Source of the DNA: Eubacteriales Family XIII. Incertae Sedis bacterium
GTDB lineage: Bacteria > Bacillota > Clostridia > Peptostreptococcales > Anaerovoracaceae
Direction of reading: 5' to 3'
Length of the DNA stretch: 64,000 nucleotides
Assembly: GCA_031272365.1 (NCBI GenBank)
Contig: JAISTX010000056.1
Span: 1-64,000, forward strand
Shown: positions 25,994 to 34,879 of the stretch, one piece after another
Position numbering within the stretch: position 1 is the first letter of the stretch
Layout of the letters: each line of letters begins with the position of its first letter
Notes under the pieces: generated by a model
Told to the model about the DNA's origin: nothing
Database searches by the model: none
The model's input: only the letters and a program-made list of their open reading frames with translations
Position numbers and translations under genes: made by a program

Positions 25994-28168
25994 TCACGCT
26001 CCTTTGCCGGCCTCAGATTTTATGACCTCGTACCACATGGTATCACCTGTGAGAGAAAATGCAAGCCCATTCGACGATGCCGAAACGGAAATCGCCTTGC
26101 GGCGCCCGCCGTCAGCGTTCAGCGGGTAGACCGTATAACGGCCCGCCGCGTCGAGCTTGATCGTGATTTCGCCCTTGACGCCCTGCACCTGCACGGGGGC
26201 CGTCCCCCAGTTGGAGAGGGTGCGCCCGGTGCGGAACGTGCTGCTGGTGTTGGCCTGCGCCCCGGCGACGGTGAGGAGGAGCCTGTCCGAGGACCTGGCG
26301 GGTGCCCCGTCCAGGGAGAGCAGGGAGACGGCCGCGTCGTTCTGCGCGCCGCCCTCCATGCGCACCGTCAGGCTGGAAGTGCCGACCGTCTGCCCCGAGA
26401 TCCGCCCGATGACCGCCTGCAGGCCGTCCGTGTCGACCGTGGCGTACTTGCCCGCGTCCCACGTGATGGCCGGGGCCGCCCCCGCCGCCGCCTCCGCGTC
26501 CTGGGCCGCGTCGAGCGCCGCCGCGACGCTGCTCGTCTTCTGCGCGTCGAAGGATCCCCGCGTCAGCCGCGACGAAAGCAGTAGGTCCGCCGTGTCGTCG
26601 CCGCCGCCCATGCTGCCCGCGAAGAGCGACTTCGTCCAGAGGTCGCGCGTGCCGTGGTGCAGCGTCTCCGCCTCCGTGTAGCTGAGGACGGTCTCGCCCG
26701 CCGCCTGCGGCACGTCGCCGCGCACGAAGCTGACGGCCGCCGCCGCGAACTGCGCGCGCTTGGCGGGGTTGCTGCGCATGTCAAACCAGTAGTCGATCTT
26801 CCCGCCGTCGGACGACTTCTTGTGGCTGTAGGCAAAATAGATCACCGCGTCCCAGCCCTGGACGCCGGCGACGGACGCCACGAGCAGGGGGGACTCGTAT
26901 TCGTAGCTGTTGGGGTAGGGCTGGCACCATTCGCTGACGACGTGCGGCTTGCAGCTTAGCGCCGTGGACGCCATGTCGGCGAACAGGCTGTGGAAGTCGC
27001 CCTGGCCCGCGTCAAAGCCCGCGTCCAGGAGGCTCAGGTCCTGCATCACGTAGTTTTCCTGCGACCAGCCGTCCGGGAAGAGGGGGTGGTCGATGTAGGC
27101 GTGCGCGTTCGTGAAGTCCGTCCCGGTCTGCGCCGAGAGGTCGCCGAGGCCCGCGTAGTTGTTGTTGCCGGACACCGGCTGCACCGCGCCGAGGTCCTCG
27201 CGCAGGAACCGCGTCATTTCGGCGTAGAAGGCCTCCTCCGTGTCGGCGAGGAACTCGCCCCAGTAGAGCGCTACCTGCTCTGGCTGGCGGGCGATGGTCG
27301 CGTACAGGGGCACGGATGCCTTCTTGGCCAGCTCCGCGCCGTAGTGTTCCTGCACCCAGGCCTTGTAGAGGGCGGTCAGCTCGTCGGCCACCGCGCCCTT
27401 GAGGTATTTGTCATATTGATTGGACGCCCAATCGGAGAACATCGACTGCTCGTTGACGAGCTCGATCATCGCGATCGCCGGCTCCTCGGCCCAGGTCAGC
27501 CCCGTGTAAGGGTTTTCGTGGGACAGGAGCTTGCGCGCGAAATCCTTCTGGAGCCAGATGAGGCGCTCGTCGAAATACTGCGCGCTCTTCAAAGGCCCGC
27601 CGTTGCCGTAGAGCCTGGGGTCGCCCTCGAGGCCGTCCCCCGGCGCGTAGACGCGCTTCGCGTTGAGGTTGAGGTTGATGTAGATGCCGCGCTCCTTCAG
27701 CGCGGCGACGAAATAATCGAGCTTGTCGAGCTGCCCCGCGTCGATCTGCTGCGTGTCCTTCGTATAATCGGCGAACAGCGACGCCTGCTTGCTGTACGAG
27801 GAGTCGATGCCGTGGAGCCGCACGAGGTTGACGCCGAGGCTCGCCAGGTCCTCCGCAATGAGGTCCGCGTCGGCCTTTTCGGGGAAGCAGGCGGAGAAGA
27901 CCATGTTCACGCCCCAGAAGCGGACCGTCTCCCCGGTGCCCGCGAAGGCGAAGTCGGAGCCGCGCTGCGTGACGAAGCCGTATTTGCCCGCGGGCGCGTC
28001 CAGCACGAGGTCCCGCACGTCCGCCGCGCCCCCATCCGCCGCGGGGTGGTAGGCGAAGGTCCCGCCCCCCGGCTCGCTTGACAAGGCGTGCGCCTGCACG
28101 AGGCCGGCCTGCGTGGCAAGGCACAGTACCAGGGCGATTGTTATTCGGATCCACCGTTTTTTCAGCAT
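25994..28168 (-). CDS. Secreted GH5-like glycoside hydrolase
   Basis: The 724-residue secreted protein has an N-terminal signal (KKRWIRITIALVLCLATQAGLVQA). The catalytic barrel has clan A features: RFWGVNMVFSACFP near 83-96, LVRLHG at 115-120, acid/base Glu240 in IELVNEQS and the probable nucleophile Glu413 in VVSEWCQPYP. The last about 200 residues look like a beta-sandwich. A role in trimming or releasing the exopolysaccharide is inferred from operon position; exact substrate unknown. The start at 28168 lies within the end of the sugar-transferase gene, whose last codons form the GGAGGGGAG ribosome binding site. Confidence 0.8.
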   Translation of the reverse strand: MLKKRWIRITIALVLCLATQAGLVQAHALSSEPGGGTFAYHPAADGGAADVRDLVLDAPAGKYGFVTQRGSDFAFAGTGETVRFWGVNMVFSACFPEKADADLIAEDLASLGVNLVRLHGIDSSYSKQASLFADYTKDTQQIDAGQLDKLDYFVAALKERGIYINLNLNAKRVYAPGDGLEGDPRLYGNGGPLKSAQYFDERLIWLQKDFARKLLSHENPYTGLTWAEEPAIAMIELVNEQSMFSDWASNQYDKYLKGAVADELTALYKAWVQEHYGAELAKKASVPLYATIARQPEQVALYWGEFLADTEEAFYAEMTRFLREDLGAVQPVSGNNNYAGLGDLSAQTGTDFTNAHAYIDHPLFPDGWSQENYVMQDLSLLDAGFDAGQGDFHSLFADMASTALSCKPHVVSEWCQPYPNSYEYESPLLVASVAGVQGWDAVIYFAYSHKKSSDGGKIDYWFDMRSNPAKRAQFAAAAVSFVRGDVPQAAGETVLSYTEAETLHHGTRDLWTKSLFAGSMGGGDDTADLLLSSRLTRGSFDAQKTSSVAAALDAAQDAEAAAGAAPAITWDAGKYATVDTDGLQAVIGRISGQTVGTSSLTVRMEGGAQNDAAVSLLSLDGAPARSSDRLLLTVAGAQANTSSTFRTGRTLSNWGTAPVQVQGVKGEITIKLDAAGRYTVYPLNADGGRRKAISVSASSNGLAFSLTGDTMWYEVIKSEAGKGA

Positions 28169-29532
28169 GCTCCCCTCCTATTCACGAGGACGCCCACAGT
28201 CCGCCAGAGAATCTTCAGGTCCAGCCCGAGCGACCAGGAGTCTATATAGGTTTCGTCGAGTTCGACGACGTTTTCGAAGTTGCGGATGCTGCTGCGGCCG
28301 GAGACCTGCCAGAGGCCTGTGATGCCGGGCATGATGCTGATGCGGCGGCGGTGGCGGCGCTCGTAGAGGGCGACCTCGTCCACGGTGGGCGGGCGGGTGC
28401 CGACGAGGCTCATCTCGCGGCGCAGGACGTTGATGAGCTGCGGGAGCTCGTCGATGCTCGTGCGGCGCAGGAAGGCCCCGACGCGCGTCACGCGCGGGTC
28501 GTTTTCGAGCTTGAACATATGGTCGGACCCCATCTCGTTCTTGGCCATGAGCGCGTGCTTCAGCGCCTCCGCGTCCGTGACCATCGAGCGGAATTTCAGG
28601 ATTTCGAACGTCCGGCCGGACTTGCCGACGCGCTTCTGCCGGAAGAAGACGGGGCCGGGCGAGTCGAGCTTGATCGCGATGGCCGCCGCGAGGAAGATCG
28701 GGGACGTGATCACGAGCGCCACGCAGGCGCCGCAGACGTCGAAGATCGACTTGATGAGGATCCGGGGCATGTCCATCGAGACCCGGTGGTAGGTCAGCAC
28801 GGGGAAGGTGCCGACGCTCTGGATGAAGCGCTTGGACTGCGGCAGCTGCACGGTCTCGAGGATCAGGCGCGTCGTGAGGCCCATCTCCTCGCAGATGCGC
28901 ATGTAGGTCTCGTACTCGAAGGCCCCCCTCCCGTCGTGGACGAAGACGACCTCGTCGAAGCCGCTGCTGCGCAGGTAGTTGTCGAAAAACTGCGGCGTCC
29001 GCATCGCGAGCGCGTCCGGGCTGATGCAGACGTCCTGCGAGGTGTCGTAGTGGAAGGCGCCCTGCGAGAGGTAGTGCAGGTAGGTGCAGAACACCTCCTC
29101 GCTGCCGACGAAGAGCATGTGGTGCTTCCGCGCGCGCATGGAGCCCTTCTGGCCCAGCAGGCGGTTCGTGATCACGATGGCGCACGACAGGCCGACGAAG
29201 GTGAGGAAGACCAGGCGGCTCGTCGCCTTGAACTGCATGAGGAAGACGAGGGCCGCGATGACGGTCGAAGCCAGGACCGCCGAGCCGAAGACGCGCACGA
29301 TGACGCGGTCGGTGTAGAGGAAGGTCGTGACGTTGTACATGCGGGCGAAGTGCATGGTGAGGACGAAAAGCACGGTGAAGCTGAGCAGCATCCAATAATA
29401 ATGCGGGATCGGGTTGTGGCCGTTGACGGCGAAATAAATGGCTGCTGACGCGAAATACGCCACGCCGATTGACACCACATCAAGCAGCAGCTGACCAAAA
29501 TCAAAGGTTGCAAAACTATTGTGCTTGTTCAT
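28162..29532 (-). CDS. Undecaprenyl-phosphate sugar phosphotransferase (WbaP/WcaJ type), initiating enzyme
   Basis: The 456-residue polyisoprenyl-phosphate hexose-1-phosphate transferase has four N-terminal membrane helices (about 12-125), a middle domain, a fifth helix (ACVALVITSPIFLAAAIAIKL) and the catalytic bacterial sugar transferase domain. Signatures KLDSPGPVFFRQKRVG, FEILKFRSM, RRTSIDELPQLINVL and MPGITGLWQVSGRS are present. It starts synthesis of the lipid-linked repeat unit. It is the first gene of the minus-strand operon, with a consensus promoter 46-74 bp upstream, and overlaps the hydrolase gene by 7 bp. Confidence 0.92.
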   Translation of the reverse strand: MNKHNSFATFDFGQLLLDVVSIGVAYFASAAIYFAVNGHNPIPHYYWMLLSFTVLFVLTMHFARMYNVTTFLYTDRVIVRVFGSAVLASTVIAALVFLMQFKATSRLVFLTFVGLSCAIVITNRLLGQKGSMRARKHHMLFVGSEEVFCTYLHYLSQGAFHYDTSQDVCISPDALAMRTPQFFDNYLRSSGFDEVVFVHDGRGAFEYETYMRICEEMGLTTRLILETVQLPQSKRFIQSVGTFPVLTYHRVSMDMPRILIKSIFDVCGACVALVITSPIFLAAAIAIKLDSPGPVFFRQKRVGKSGRTFEILKFRSMVTDAEALKHALMAKNEMGSDHMFKLENDPRVTRVGAFLRRTSIDELPQLINVLRREMSLVGTRPPTVDEVALYERRHRRRISIMPGITGLWQVSGRSSIRNFENVVELDETYIDSWSLGLDLKILWRTVGVLVNRRGAC

Positions 29533-29577
29533 TCCCCGTTCCCACCACTAAAAAAGACGAACAATATCTATGCATGC

Positions 29578-29606
29578 ATTATACAAGGCATGTCATTTTT
29601 CTGCAA
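29578..29606 (-). promoter_or_regulatory. Sigma-A promoter of the exopolysaccharide operon
   Basis: On the minus strand TTGCAG (29601-29606), a 17-bp spacer and TATAAT (29578-29583). It lies 46 bp before the ATG at 29532 in an A+T-rich gap. It probably drives the whole 16-kb operon, since almost every junction inside overlaps. Confidence 0.85.
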
Positions 29607-29671
29607 GCAATTAATGGTATTATTTTGGCGGTTTTAGTAAAAAAACGCTATGCCGACGGCGCGCCGCCATA

Positions 29672-29680
29672 TGGTATAAT
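29672..29680 (+). promoter_or_regulatory. Extended -10 promoter of the xdhC-like gene
   Basis: TGGTATAAT 28 bp upstream of ATG 29709; no good -35. It is divergent from the exopolysaccharide promoter, about 70 bp apart. Confidence 0.65.
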
Positions 29681-29708
29681 TCATCCGTATAGCAAGAGGT
29701 GAGGGGAT

Positions 29709-30737
29709 ATGGCTCAGGAGATTTACGGACAATTGATCGAGGCGCTGCGCGCCGGCGGCAGGGCGGCGGTGGTCTCCCGCTACGCGGCGGACGGGGCGAT
29801 ATCGAAGCGCGTCGTGGCCGAGGCGGACGCGGGCGCGTGGGCGGAGGCGATGGCGGCCGGCGGCCTGCCGGACGCCGTGGTGGACGGGCCCGTGGCGGCG
29901 GCCCCCACGGAGGGCGGGGGGCTCATGGTCGTGGAGACCTACCTCCCGAAGCCGCGCCTCATCATCCTCGGCGGCGGGCACATCGCGCTCGCGCTGTCGC
30001 AGATGGCGAAGCTCGTGGATTTTTCCGTGCTGGTGTTCGACGACCGGCCCTCTTTCGCGAACCGGGAGCGCTTCCCGTCCGCCGACGAGGTCGTCATGGA
30101 CGATTTCACGCGGCTGTTCGAGCGCGTGCGGATCAGGCCCACGGACTTCGTGTGCATCGTCACGCGCGGGCACAAGCACGACCAGGAATGCCTCGAGGGG
30201 GTGTTGAAGGGCGCGCCGCCCGCGTACACGGGGATGATCGGCAGCCGCAGGCGCGTCGCGATCGTGATGAAGCAGCTGGAGGCGGCGGGCTACGACAGGG
30301 CCGCGCTCGAAAAGGTCCACACGCCGATCGGCGTTTCGATCGGGGCGGTCACGCCGGCGGAGATCTCCGTGTCCATCATGGCGGAGGTCATCTCGGTGCT
30401 CCGCGCAGGGCCTTCCGGCGGCGCGGCGGCGGGCTGCGACATCGAGACGGCCGAGGCGCTGGCGCGGGAAGGGGGCGGGATGGACGCGCTGCTGACCATC
30501 CTCGACACCCACGGCCCGGTGCCGCGCGAGACGGGCGCCAAGATGGCGATGACCTACGAGGGGCGCATCATCGGCACGATCGGCGGCGGCTGCGCGGAGT
30601 CCGGCGTCATGCAGGAGGCGCGCGCTGTGATCCGGGGCGGGGGCTGGAAGACCACGGAAGTCGACATGACGGACACCGCCGAGGAGGACGGCATGGTCTG
30701 CGGCGGGCATATGCGCGTTCTGATCGAAAAAATCTGA
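29709..30737 (+). CDS. xdhC: XdhC/CoxI-family molybdenum hydroxylase maturation protein
   Basis: The product is a 342-residue protein. The region at about 80-240 is the XdhC Rossmann domain (PRLIILGGGHIALALSQMA, VFDDRPSFANRERFP, GMIGSRRR and the TPIGVSIGAVTPAEISVSI motif). The C-terminal part is the CoxI-type domain (IIGTIGGGCAE and VCGGHMRVLIE). In well-known XdhC proteins the GGGCAE part comes first, so the domain order here is permuted relative to that layout. It probably sulfurates and inserts the molybdenum cofactor of hydroxylases such as that at 60514-63258. Monocistronic, with GAGGTGAGGGG just upstream of the start. Confidence 0.85.
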   Translation: MAQEIYGQLIEALRAGGRAAVVSRYAADGAISKRVVAEADAGAWAEAMAAGGLPDAVVDGPVAAAPTEGGGLMVVETYLPKPRLIILGGGHIALALSQMAKLVDFSVLVFDDRPSFANRERFPSADEVVMDDFTRLFERVRIRPTDFVCIVTRGHKHDQECLEGVLKGAPPAYTGMIGSRRRVAIVMKQLEAAGYDRAALEKVHTPIGVSIGAVTPAEISVSIMAEVISVLRAGPSGGAAAGCDIETAEALAREGGGMDALLTILDTHGPVPRETGAKMAMTYEGRIIGTIGGGCAESGVMQEARAVIRGGGWKTTEVDMTDTAEEDGMVCGGHMRVLIEKI

Positions 30738-31115
30738 TAAAAATCCATAAATTTTTACGTTTTTTATAAAGATGTCTGCTTTTTGATTGATGTCTGTTTG
30801 GTTTTATGATAAATATATTCTAAATTCAATTAAAATATTGAGTGTTTTTTCGAAAAGGGGGTATATAACACTCGACAAATGAATACGGTTGTCGGCTGAA
30901 AGAACGATTCGGTGACGGCAGGCTAAAAGGATCAAACCCGGCACGGGAAGCCGATTCATAAAGCCAATCAAAAACTGCTTGTCTAAAAAACCATATTATT
31001 CTGCCGCAGATGCTTTCAGCTTTCAAATTCGGTTTCCCGTGCCGGGTTCACCATTGAACCGGCTTTTGCTTTCACGATTTCCACACAGATTTCTCACATT
31101 CGCAAATCGCTTGTA
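30738..31115. other. A+T-rich intergenic region with a large inverted repeat
   Basis: The first 100 bp are A+T-rich with short AAAAAT/ATTTTT inverted repeats that may end xdhC transcription. Arms of about 21 bp follow at 30935-30956 and 31027-31048 (AACCCGGCACGGGAAGCCGA against its near-perfect complement), separated by 70 bp. I see no gene; the block could be a structured RNA or the remains of a small mobile repeat. Confidence 0.6.
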
Positions 31116-31124
31116 TGGTATACT
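31116..31124 (+). promoter_or_regulatory. Extended -10 promoter of the beta-CASP nuclease gene
   Basis: TGGTATACT 30 bp upstream of ATG 31155; no clear -35. GGAGGT at 31143-31148 is the ribosome binding site. Confidence 0.6.
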
Positions 31125-31154
31125 TGCTCTCGGTATGGTTTTGGAGGTCAATCT

Positions 31155-32900
31155 ATGAAGCTTCATTTCTGCGGGGCCGCGGAGTCGGTCACGGGGTCTT
31201 GCCATCTGCTGCGGATTTCCCCCGCAGACGCGCCTACGGGCGGCGCGGACGTCAACATCCTGCTCGACTGCGGGCAGTTCCAGGGCTCTGCCAGCCAGGA
31301 CGCGCAAAACTACGAGCCCTTCCCGTTCGACCCGGCCGAGGTCGACTTCCTCATCCTGTCCCACGCGCACATCGACCACTGCGGGCGCATCCCGCTGCTC
31401 GTGAAGCGCGGCTTTTCGGGCCGGATCTTCTGCACGGACGCGACGGCGGACCTGCTCCCGATCATGCTCCGGGACAGCGCGCACATCCACGAGATGGAGG
31501 CGGAGTGGAAGTCCAAGAAAAACGAGCGCGCGGGCAAGCCGCCGGTGCAGCCGCTGTACACGATGGCGGACGCGGAGGCGGCGCTGCCGTACGTGTCCCC
31601 CGTGCTCTACGGGCAGCTCGCGGAGCCCGTGCCGGGCGTGAAATTTGTCTTCAACGACGCGGGGCATATCCTCGGGTCGGCCATCATCGAGCTCTTCGTG
31701 GGCGAGGGCGCCTCCGAGAAGAAGCTCGTCTTCACGGGCGACCTCGGCGCGGCGGGCAGGCCCCTCCTCAACGACCCGACGACCATCAAACGGGCGGACT
31801 ACGTCATCATGGAGACGACCTACGGCGACCGGGTGCACGAGGGGAACGAGGAGTCCTTGAAGAGCCTCGCGGATATTATTGAAAAAACGAAGAAACGGGG
31901 CGGCGCGGTCATCATCCCGTCGTTTGCGGTCGGGCGCACGCAGGAGCTGCTCTACGAGCTCGACAAATACGCCCAGGACACGGGGCGCGGCCTGCTCGAG
32001 GGCCTCGCGGTCTACGTGGACAGCCCGATGGCGTCGGCGGCGACGGAGGCGTTCCGCGAGAACAGCCAGGATTTCGACGAGGAGGCGAAGCGGCGGATGC
32101 TCGCGGGGGACGACCCGCTGGACTTCCCCGGCCTCGCGTTCACGAAGAGCACGGAGGAGTCGAAGGCGCTGAACCTCGACCCCGCGCCGAAGATCATCAT
32201 CTCGGCGAGCGGGATGTGCGAGGCGGGCCGCATCCGGCACCACCTGAAGCACCACCTGTGGGACCCGAAAGCGTCGATCGTCTTCGTCGGCTACCAGGCG
32301 GAGGGGACGCTCGGGCGCCGGCTCATCGAGGGGGCGCAGACGGTGAAGCTGTTCGACGAGGAGATCGCGGTGCGCGCGGAGATCTGCAACCTGCAGGGGT
32401 TTTCGGCGCACGCGGACCGGGACGGGCTGCTCGCGTGGGTGCGCGGGTTCAAGGCGCCGCCGGAGGCGCTGTTCCTGGTACACGGCGAGGAGGCCTCCAA
32501 GCGCGCGTTCGCAGCCACGGTCGAGGAGGCCACCGGCATCCGGCCCTTCGTCGTGGAGCGCATGGTGGAGGTGGACCTCGGGGAAGGCCCCCCGGCGGCC
32601 CCTGCGGGCACGCCGCCCGCGGGCAGCAAGGTGGACCCGGAGGACGCGGAGGACCTCGCGCGCCGCATCGGCGGCGTCAAAGACAACCTGGACGACCTGC
32701 TCTACGCGGCGCGGATGCGCATCGCGGAGGAGGCGGATCGCGCGGGCAGGGCGGGCGACGCGGAGGGCGCGCGCGCGGCGGAGGAGAAATACGCCGCGCT
32801 GAAAAACGTGCTGGTCAGCCTGGAGAAGGACACGATGCAGCTGGCAAGGCAGCTGGCGGAAAAGGACAAGGACGCGGACAAGGCGTCCGTTGGCGAATAA
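31155..32900 (+). CDS. Beta-CASP metallo-beta-lactamase ribonuclease (Ysh1/CPSF-like family)
   Basis: The 581-residue protein starts MKLHFCGAAESVTGSCHLL, the N-terminal signature of bacterial and archaeal YSH1/CPSF-type beta-CASP proteins. The zinc motif is LSHAHIDHCG (His70, His72, Asp74, His75), with GHILGSA and FTGDLG as motif 3-4 elements and FSAHADRDGL near residue 415. The region after 460 is an acidic, charged helical extension. A role as RNA exo/endonuclease is the family expectation. An extended -10 lies 30 bp upstream, and the next lipoprotein gene follows after 30 bp. Confidence 0.88.
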   Translation: MKLHFCGAAESVTGSCHLLRISPADAPTGGADVNILLDCGQFQGSASQDAQNYEPFPFDPAEVDFLILSHAHIDHCGRIPLLVKRGFSGRIFCTDATADLLPIMLRDSAHIHEMEAEWKSKKNERAGKPPVQPLYTMADAEAALPYVSPVLYGQLAEPVPGVKFVFNDAGHILGSAIIELFVGEGASEKKLVFTGDLGAAGRPLLNDPTTIKRADYVIMETTYGDRVHEGNEESLKSLADIIEKTKKRGGAVIIPSFAVGRTQELLYELDKYAQDTGRGLLEGLAVYVDSPMASAATEAFRENSQDFDEEAKRRMLAGDDPLDFPGLAFTKSTEESKALNLDPAPKIIISASGMCEAGRIRHHLKHHLWDPKASIVFVGYQAEGTLGRRLIEGAQTVKLFDEEIAVRAEICNLQGFSAHADRDGLLAWVRGFKAPPEALFLVHGEEASKRAFAATVEEATGIRPFVVERMVEVDLGEGPPAAPAGTPPAGSKVDPEDAEDLARRIGGVKDNLDDLLYAARMRIAEEADRAGRAGDAEGARAAEEKYAALKNVLVSLEKDTMQLARQLAEKDKDADKASVGE

Positions 32901-32930
32901 GGGATTTTTGCGTTGGGAGAGGTACAGACA

Positions 32931-34136
32931 ATGAAACAGATGAAAAAATGGTGGCTCGCGGTTTTGGCCGCGCTGCTCGTGGCCGGCCTGCTGGCGGGCT
33001 GCGGCGGCGGGGACGAGGGCGCCGCGGCCGCGGCTGGCGGCAGCGCCGCGGAGCCGGAGGAGGAGCAGGTGACGCCCATCTACCCGCTGACGGGCGAGGT
33101 CGCGCCGGACAAGAAGGCCACGGAGGCGCGCATCATCTCGGTGAAGATCGAGAACACGCCCGAGGCGCGGCCGCAGCTCGGCGTCGTCGACGCGGACGTC
33201 GTCTACGAGTCGATCACGGAGGGCGGCATCACGCGCTTCAACTGCCTGTACCAGAGCACCGTGCCGGAGGAAGTCGGGCCGGTGCGCAGCGCGCGCGACT
33301 CGGATATGAGCATCGTGCCCGAGTACAACGCGTTCTTCTTTTTCAGCGGGGCCAACGACCTCGTCTGGGCGCGGCTCGCGACGACGGCGATCAACGAGAT
33401 GTCGCACAATTCGGCGTCCGACCTCTACCACCGCGTGGACACCCGCACCGCCCCGCACAACCTGTACCTCGACATCGGCGAGACGTACGAGACGGCGGCG
33501 AAGATGGGCTACAACCCGATCGAACTGACGCCGCGCACGCTGGAATTCGACGCCTACGAATTCGCGGAGGACGGGTCGGCGTCCGTCGTGGAATACAACA
33601 CGGCCGGCCTGCAGGAGGCCGTGGAATTCGAGATCCCGTTCAGCACCGCCACCTACAACGTCCAGTGGGCCTACGCGGACGGCGGCTACACGCGCTCCGT
33701 CCAGGACAAGGTGCAGGCCGACGAGGCGACGGAGGAGCCGGTCCGGGTGCAGAACGTCGTGGTCCTCTGGCAGGACTACGTCCCGGCGGCCGACATCCCC
33801 GGCAAGGGGCAGACGTACAACATCGATATGACGGGCTCGGGCGACTGCTGCGTCTACCGCGGCGGCGTGAAGATACTGGGCCGGTGGCAGTCGGACGGGG
33901 AGACCCCGCCGCGCTTCGTGGACGCGGAGGGCAACCCGATCCCGCTGGCGATCGGCAAGACATGGTTTGAAATCCTGCCTACGGGCGTGGAGGTCGTGCA
34001 GACGGCGCCGACCGACGGGGCGGCGGAGGCTGCGGAAGATGTGGGTGAAGCTGGGGAAGACGCTGCGGAAGGGGATCCGGCCTTGGAAGAGGGCGCGGTT
34101 TCGCCGCAGACGCCCGGCGAGGAAGTGGAGGACTGA
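32931..34136 (+). CDS. DUF3048 (YerB-like) lipoprotein
   Basis: The 401-residue lipoprotein has lipobox GLLAGC after a KKWWLAVLAALLVA signal. It contains the DUF3048 pattern (PLTGEVAP, ISVKIENTPEARPQLGVVDADVVYE, EGGITRFNCLYQS, GPVRSARDSD) in the N-terminal half and the C-terminal DUF3048 half with GDCCVYRGG. The family includes Bacillus YerB; molecular function is not established. ATG 32931 is preferred over a TTG at 32913 because GGGAGAGGT lies 8 bases upstream. It probably shares a transcript with the flanking nuclease and cyclophilin genes. The acidic tail after residue 350 is low complexity. Confidence 0.88.
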   Translation: MKQMKKWWLAVLAALLVAGLLAGCGGGDEGAAAAAGGSAAEPEEEQVTPIYPLTGEVAPDKKATEARIISVKIENTPEARPQLGVVDADVVYESITEGGITRFNCLYQSTVPEEVGPVRSARDSDMSIVPEYNAFFFFSGANDLVWARLATTAINEMSHNSASDLYHRVDTRTAPHNLYLDIGETYETAAKMGYNPIELTPRTLEFDAYEFAEDGSASVVEYNTAGLQEAVEFEIPFSTATYNVQWAYADGGYTRSVQDKVQADEATEEPVRVQNVVVLWQDYVPAADIPGKGQTYNIDMTGSGDCCVYRGGVKILGRWQSDGETPPRFVDAEGNPIPLAIGKTWFEILPTGVEVVQTAPTDGAAEAAEDVGEAGEDAAEGDPALEEGAVSPQTPGEEVED

Positions 34137-34140
34137 CGTT

Positions 34141-34848
34141 ATGCGGAAGTGGTATCTGATCGTTTGCGCGGCCATATGCCTGCTGGTGCTGCTGGCCGGG
34201 TGCGGGGGCGGAAGCTCCGGCGATGGCGGGGGCGATGCGGCTGGCGCGGCCGAGACGGCCGACGCGACGGGCGCGGCGGATGTGAGCGAGACGGCCGATG
34301 TGAACGCGGCGGCCGGCGGCGGGAATGTTATTGCGGAAGATGCCGCGGGAGATGCGGCGGAAGGGGACCATCCTATGGTAGAGATTGTAATGGCGGACGG
34401 GGGCACCATCACGGTGGAGCTCGACCGCGCGGCGGCGCCGATCACGGTGGACAATTTCCTGAAGCTCGTGAACGATGGGTTCTACGACGGGCTGACGTTC
34501 CACCGGGTCATCGACGGGTTCATGATCCAGGGCGGCGACCCGCTCGGGACCGGCACGGGCGGCTCGGACGAGAAGATCGTCGGCGAGTTTTCGCAGAACG
34601 GCTGGGAGAACCCGATTAGCCACGAGCGCGGGGTCATCAGCATGGCGCGCTCGCAGAGCAAAGACTCGGCGAGCTGCCAGTTTTTCATCACGAACGGCGA
34701 CGCGACCTACCTCGACGGGCAGTACGCGGCGTTCGGGCGCGTGACAGGCGGCATGGAGGTCGTCGACGCGATCGCGAAGGTGGACAAGGACGCAAACGAC
34801 AAGCCGCTGGAGCCGGTCGTGATCGAGACGATCCGCGTCGTCGGCTGA
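34141..34848 (+). CDS. Cyclophilin-type peptidyl-prolyl isomerase lipoprotein
   Basis: The 235-residue lipoprotein has signal MRKWYLIVCAAICLLVLLAGC, then an Ala/Asp/Gly-rich linker to about residue 78 and a cyclophilin domain. Signatures are VDNFLKLVNDGFYDGLTFHRVIDGFMIQGGDP, SMARSQSKDSASCQFFI and FGRVTGGMEVVD. The catalytic Arg (FHRV) is present. It likely folds exported proteins at the outer face of the membrane. Only 4 bp separate it from the DUF3048 gene, whose last codons supply GGAGG. Confidence 0.92.
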   Translation: MRKWYLIVCAAICLLVLLAGCGGGSSGDGGGDAAGAAETADATGAADVSETADVNAAAGGGNVIAEDAAGDAAEGDHPMVEIVMADGGTITVELDRAAAPITVDNFLKLVNDGFYDGLTFHRVIDGFMIQGGDPLGTGTGGSDEKIVGEFSQNGWENPISHERGVISMARSQSKDSASCQFFITNGDATYLDGQYAAFGRVTGGMEVVDAIAKVDKDANDKPLEPVVIETIRVVG

Positions 34849-34879
34849 GGGCTGCCGGGGCTGCGGCGGCTCGCGGGGG

